Shown here one piece after another: positions 6,469-7,347 of a stretch of 7,347 nt of DNA. This stretch comes from Desulfobacteraceae bacterium (GTDB lineage Bacteria > Desulfobacterota > Syntrophobacteria > BM002), in contig PPDG01000310.1 in NCBI GenBank assembly GCA_002899795.1, positions 1-7,347 on the forward strand. The letters are read 5' to 3'. The notes under the pieces are model-generated. The model was not told the origin of the DNA. It made no database searches and saw only the letters and a program-made list of their open reading frames with translations. The stretch's first letter is position 1. The number at the start of each line of letters is the position of its first letter. The position numbers and the translations under genes were made by a program.

Positions 6469-6918
6469 TTAGATCAGTCCCCTCTTCTGGGCTTCTTCTT
6501 CTACCCGCTTACGAACTTTTATGTCAGGGTAGACGATCTTACCACCGGGGAGGACTGTGGGGAACTTGGCTGCTACCAATTCGTCCCACTCTTCTTGCTC
6601 GGACTTATCTCTGTGGACGATCCGGTAAGGGTCGTCGAAAGCAACGTCCCAAGTTACACCGAAAAACCTCCACTGCCCAAATCCGTCCTGATCCTCGAAT
6701 AGCTTTTTGAAGTCCTCGTCGGTTCCTGAGCCGCACTTTCCTTCGGCCTCGGTACGACATCGGTACAACTTGTATCGGACCTCTTTTCTTGCCCTCCTAA
6801 GCTGCATCCCTTCGTCAGACAAAGCAGCTACAACTCGTTCGATCTCTGGAGCTGACATATCTGCCAGCTCCAGTTCCTCGATTTCAAGTTCTAGCTTCTC
6901 AGCTTTTTCCAAGCTCAT
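6469..6918 (-). CDS. charged protein of unknown function, coiled-coil N-terminus
   Basis: A 149-residue protein that I do not recognise. Residues 1-60 are Glu/Leu-rich then Arg/Lys-rich and look like a helical hairpin or coiled coil (EKAEKLELEIEELELADMSA, then LRRARKEVRYKLYRCRTEAE). The middle part (FGQWRFFGVTWDVAFDDPYR, 80-99) is aromatic. The C-terminus is charged and helical (DIKVRKRVEEEAQKRGLI). The ATG at 6918 has AAGGAG (complement of 6925-6930) at 6 bases, the best ribosome binding site in the window, and its first bases overlap the TAA of the upstream gene. A helical, coiled-coil protein upstream of TerL could be a diverged small terminase or a chaperone for the adjacent structural protein; neither is shown. 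It ends in TAA immediately before the GTG of the next gene, in the same frame. Confidence 0.72.
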   Translation of the reverse strand: MSLEKAEKLELEIEELELADMSAPEIERVVAALSDEGMQLRRARKEVRYKLYRCRTEAEGKCGSGTDEDFKKLFEDQDGFGQWRFFGVTWDVAFDDPYRIVHRDKSEQEEWDELVAAKFPTVLPGGKIVYPDIKVRKRVEEEAQKRGLI

Positions 6919-6924
6919 CAGCTA

Positions 6925-6930
6925 CTCCTT
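6925..6930 (-). promoter_or_regulatory. strong ribosome binding site overlapping the upstream stop codon
   Basis: The minus strand reads TAAGGAGTAGCTGATG: the TAA stop (6931-6929) of the upstream gene is fused to AAGGAG, 6 bases before the ATG at 6918-6916. Termination of the first gene would deliver ribosomes to this start. Confidence 0.65.
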
Positions 6931-7339
6931 ATGCTGGATTAGCGTAGTTACGCTCGTCGCCGCCGTTGACCGGTACAGAAATACCTACTGCTGCCGTGAT
7001 CGTAAAGGTTGCGTCGATCCATTCCGCTCCGTCCTTCGCAATCGCCATAACGGTACAAGGCGCGTTTGATGCAGGAGTCCTGCCGCCTTGGTTGTTGTTG
7101 GTGTAGTCGAAGTCCCAAGCAATTGTGCCTGAAGAGATCTGCGCATCCAGCGGAGTTGATCCGTTGTCCTGCACGATGATCGCTCCCGGCGATTCGTAGG
7201 GGTTGACCTTGATTGTAGCAGACGCTCCAGCAGCCTCGTCAGACACGGTAGCCCCGTCCTGCTTGGTAGCAGTTACAGAAGCGTTGGTGGGCGATCCACC
7301 GGTCTCCAGCCACAGGCCATTCAGGCTTGGGTCAGTCAT
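6929..7339 (-). CDS. small beta-rich, possibly Ig-like virion-associated protein; 5' end uncertain
   Basis: The 136-residue reading begins MTDPSLNGLWLETGGSPTNA and is rich in Thr, Ser, Ala and Gly. Alternating hydrophobic strands (ASVTATKQDGATVSD, SATIKVNPYE, GAIIVQDNGS, GTIAWDFDYT, APCTVMAIAKDG, WIDATFTITAAVGISVPV) suggest a beta-sandwich of the Ig-like kind often found as decoration or tail-associated domains in phages. No transmembrane segment or enzyme motif is seen. The first ATG is at 7339-7337, only 8 bases from the window edge; the purine run GAAGG ends one base before it, too close for a good ribosome binding site, and the two upstream codons are open, so the true start could lie outside. 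It is followed closely by the 149-residue gene. The structural role is inferred from composition and neighbours. Confidence 0.65.
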   Translation of the reverse strand: MTDPSLNGLWLETGGSPTNASVTATKQDGATVSDEAAGASATIKVNPYESPGAIIVQDNGSTPLDAQISSGTIAWDFDYTNNNQGGRTPASNAPCTVMAIAKDGAEWIDATFTITAAVGISVPVNGGDERNYANPA

Positions 7340-7347
7340 GCCTTCAA

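Overview
The window is a compact block of a tailed-phage (Caudoviricetes) genome or prophage. Every credible gene lies on the minus strand, so the gene order reads from right to left. It is the head-assembly and packaging part of the late region: a GpA-type large terminase, a portal protein, an S49-family prohead protease with a scaffold-like C-terminal half, and the first 41 codons of the next head gene. This core follows the lambda order A-B-C/Nu3-D/E, but with no gpW-like gene between terminase and portal. No host gene, tRNA, integrase or insertion sequence is present. Base composition by eye is balanced (about half G+C), and the Shine-Dalgarno signals are of GGAG/AGGTGA type, as expected for a phage of a Gram-negative bacterium. 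The host cannot be named from this sequence.

Layout in transcription order: (1) 7339-6929, a small Ser/Thr/Ala-rich beta protein, possibly Ig-like, which may start beyond the window; (2) 6918-6469, an unrecognised charged 149-residue protein; (3) 6468-5290, a 392-residue protein whose second half looks like a beta-helix and which is probably a virion component; (4) 5293-5000, a small acidic protein with a Gly/Ser linker; (5) 5013-3232, TerL; (6) a 118-base gap, the only real intergenic space; (7) 3113-1671, portal, starting with GTG; (8) 1674-136, S49 protease-scaffold, with a probable nested scaffold gene at 759-136; (9) 123 to beyond position 1, the start of a head decoration or capsid gene.

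The genes are tightly coupled. There are ATGA overlaps at 5290-5293 and 1671-1674, a 14-base overlap at 5000-5013, a direct TAA-GTG junction at 6466-6471, and a stop codon fused to the next ribosome binding site at 6925-6931. This points to one polycistronic late transcript. The portal, scaffold, protease and capsid-type proteins would build the prohead, and TerL would cut and pump the DNA. The roles of the four genes upstream of TerL are not established here. No recognisable small terminase is present.

The points most worth checking are: the nested scaffold start with a strong ribosome binding site inside the protease gene; an A-AAA-AAG slippery heptamer in the correct frame just after that start, which could make a scaffold-less protease; a near-duplicate of the portal N-terminus that ends in TAA directly before the portal GTG; and a single in-frame TAA separating the 149- and 392-residue genes.
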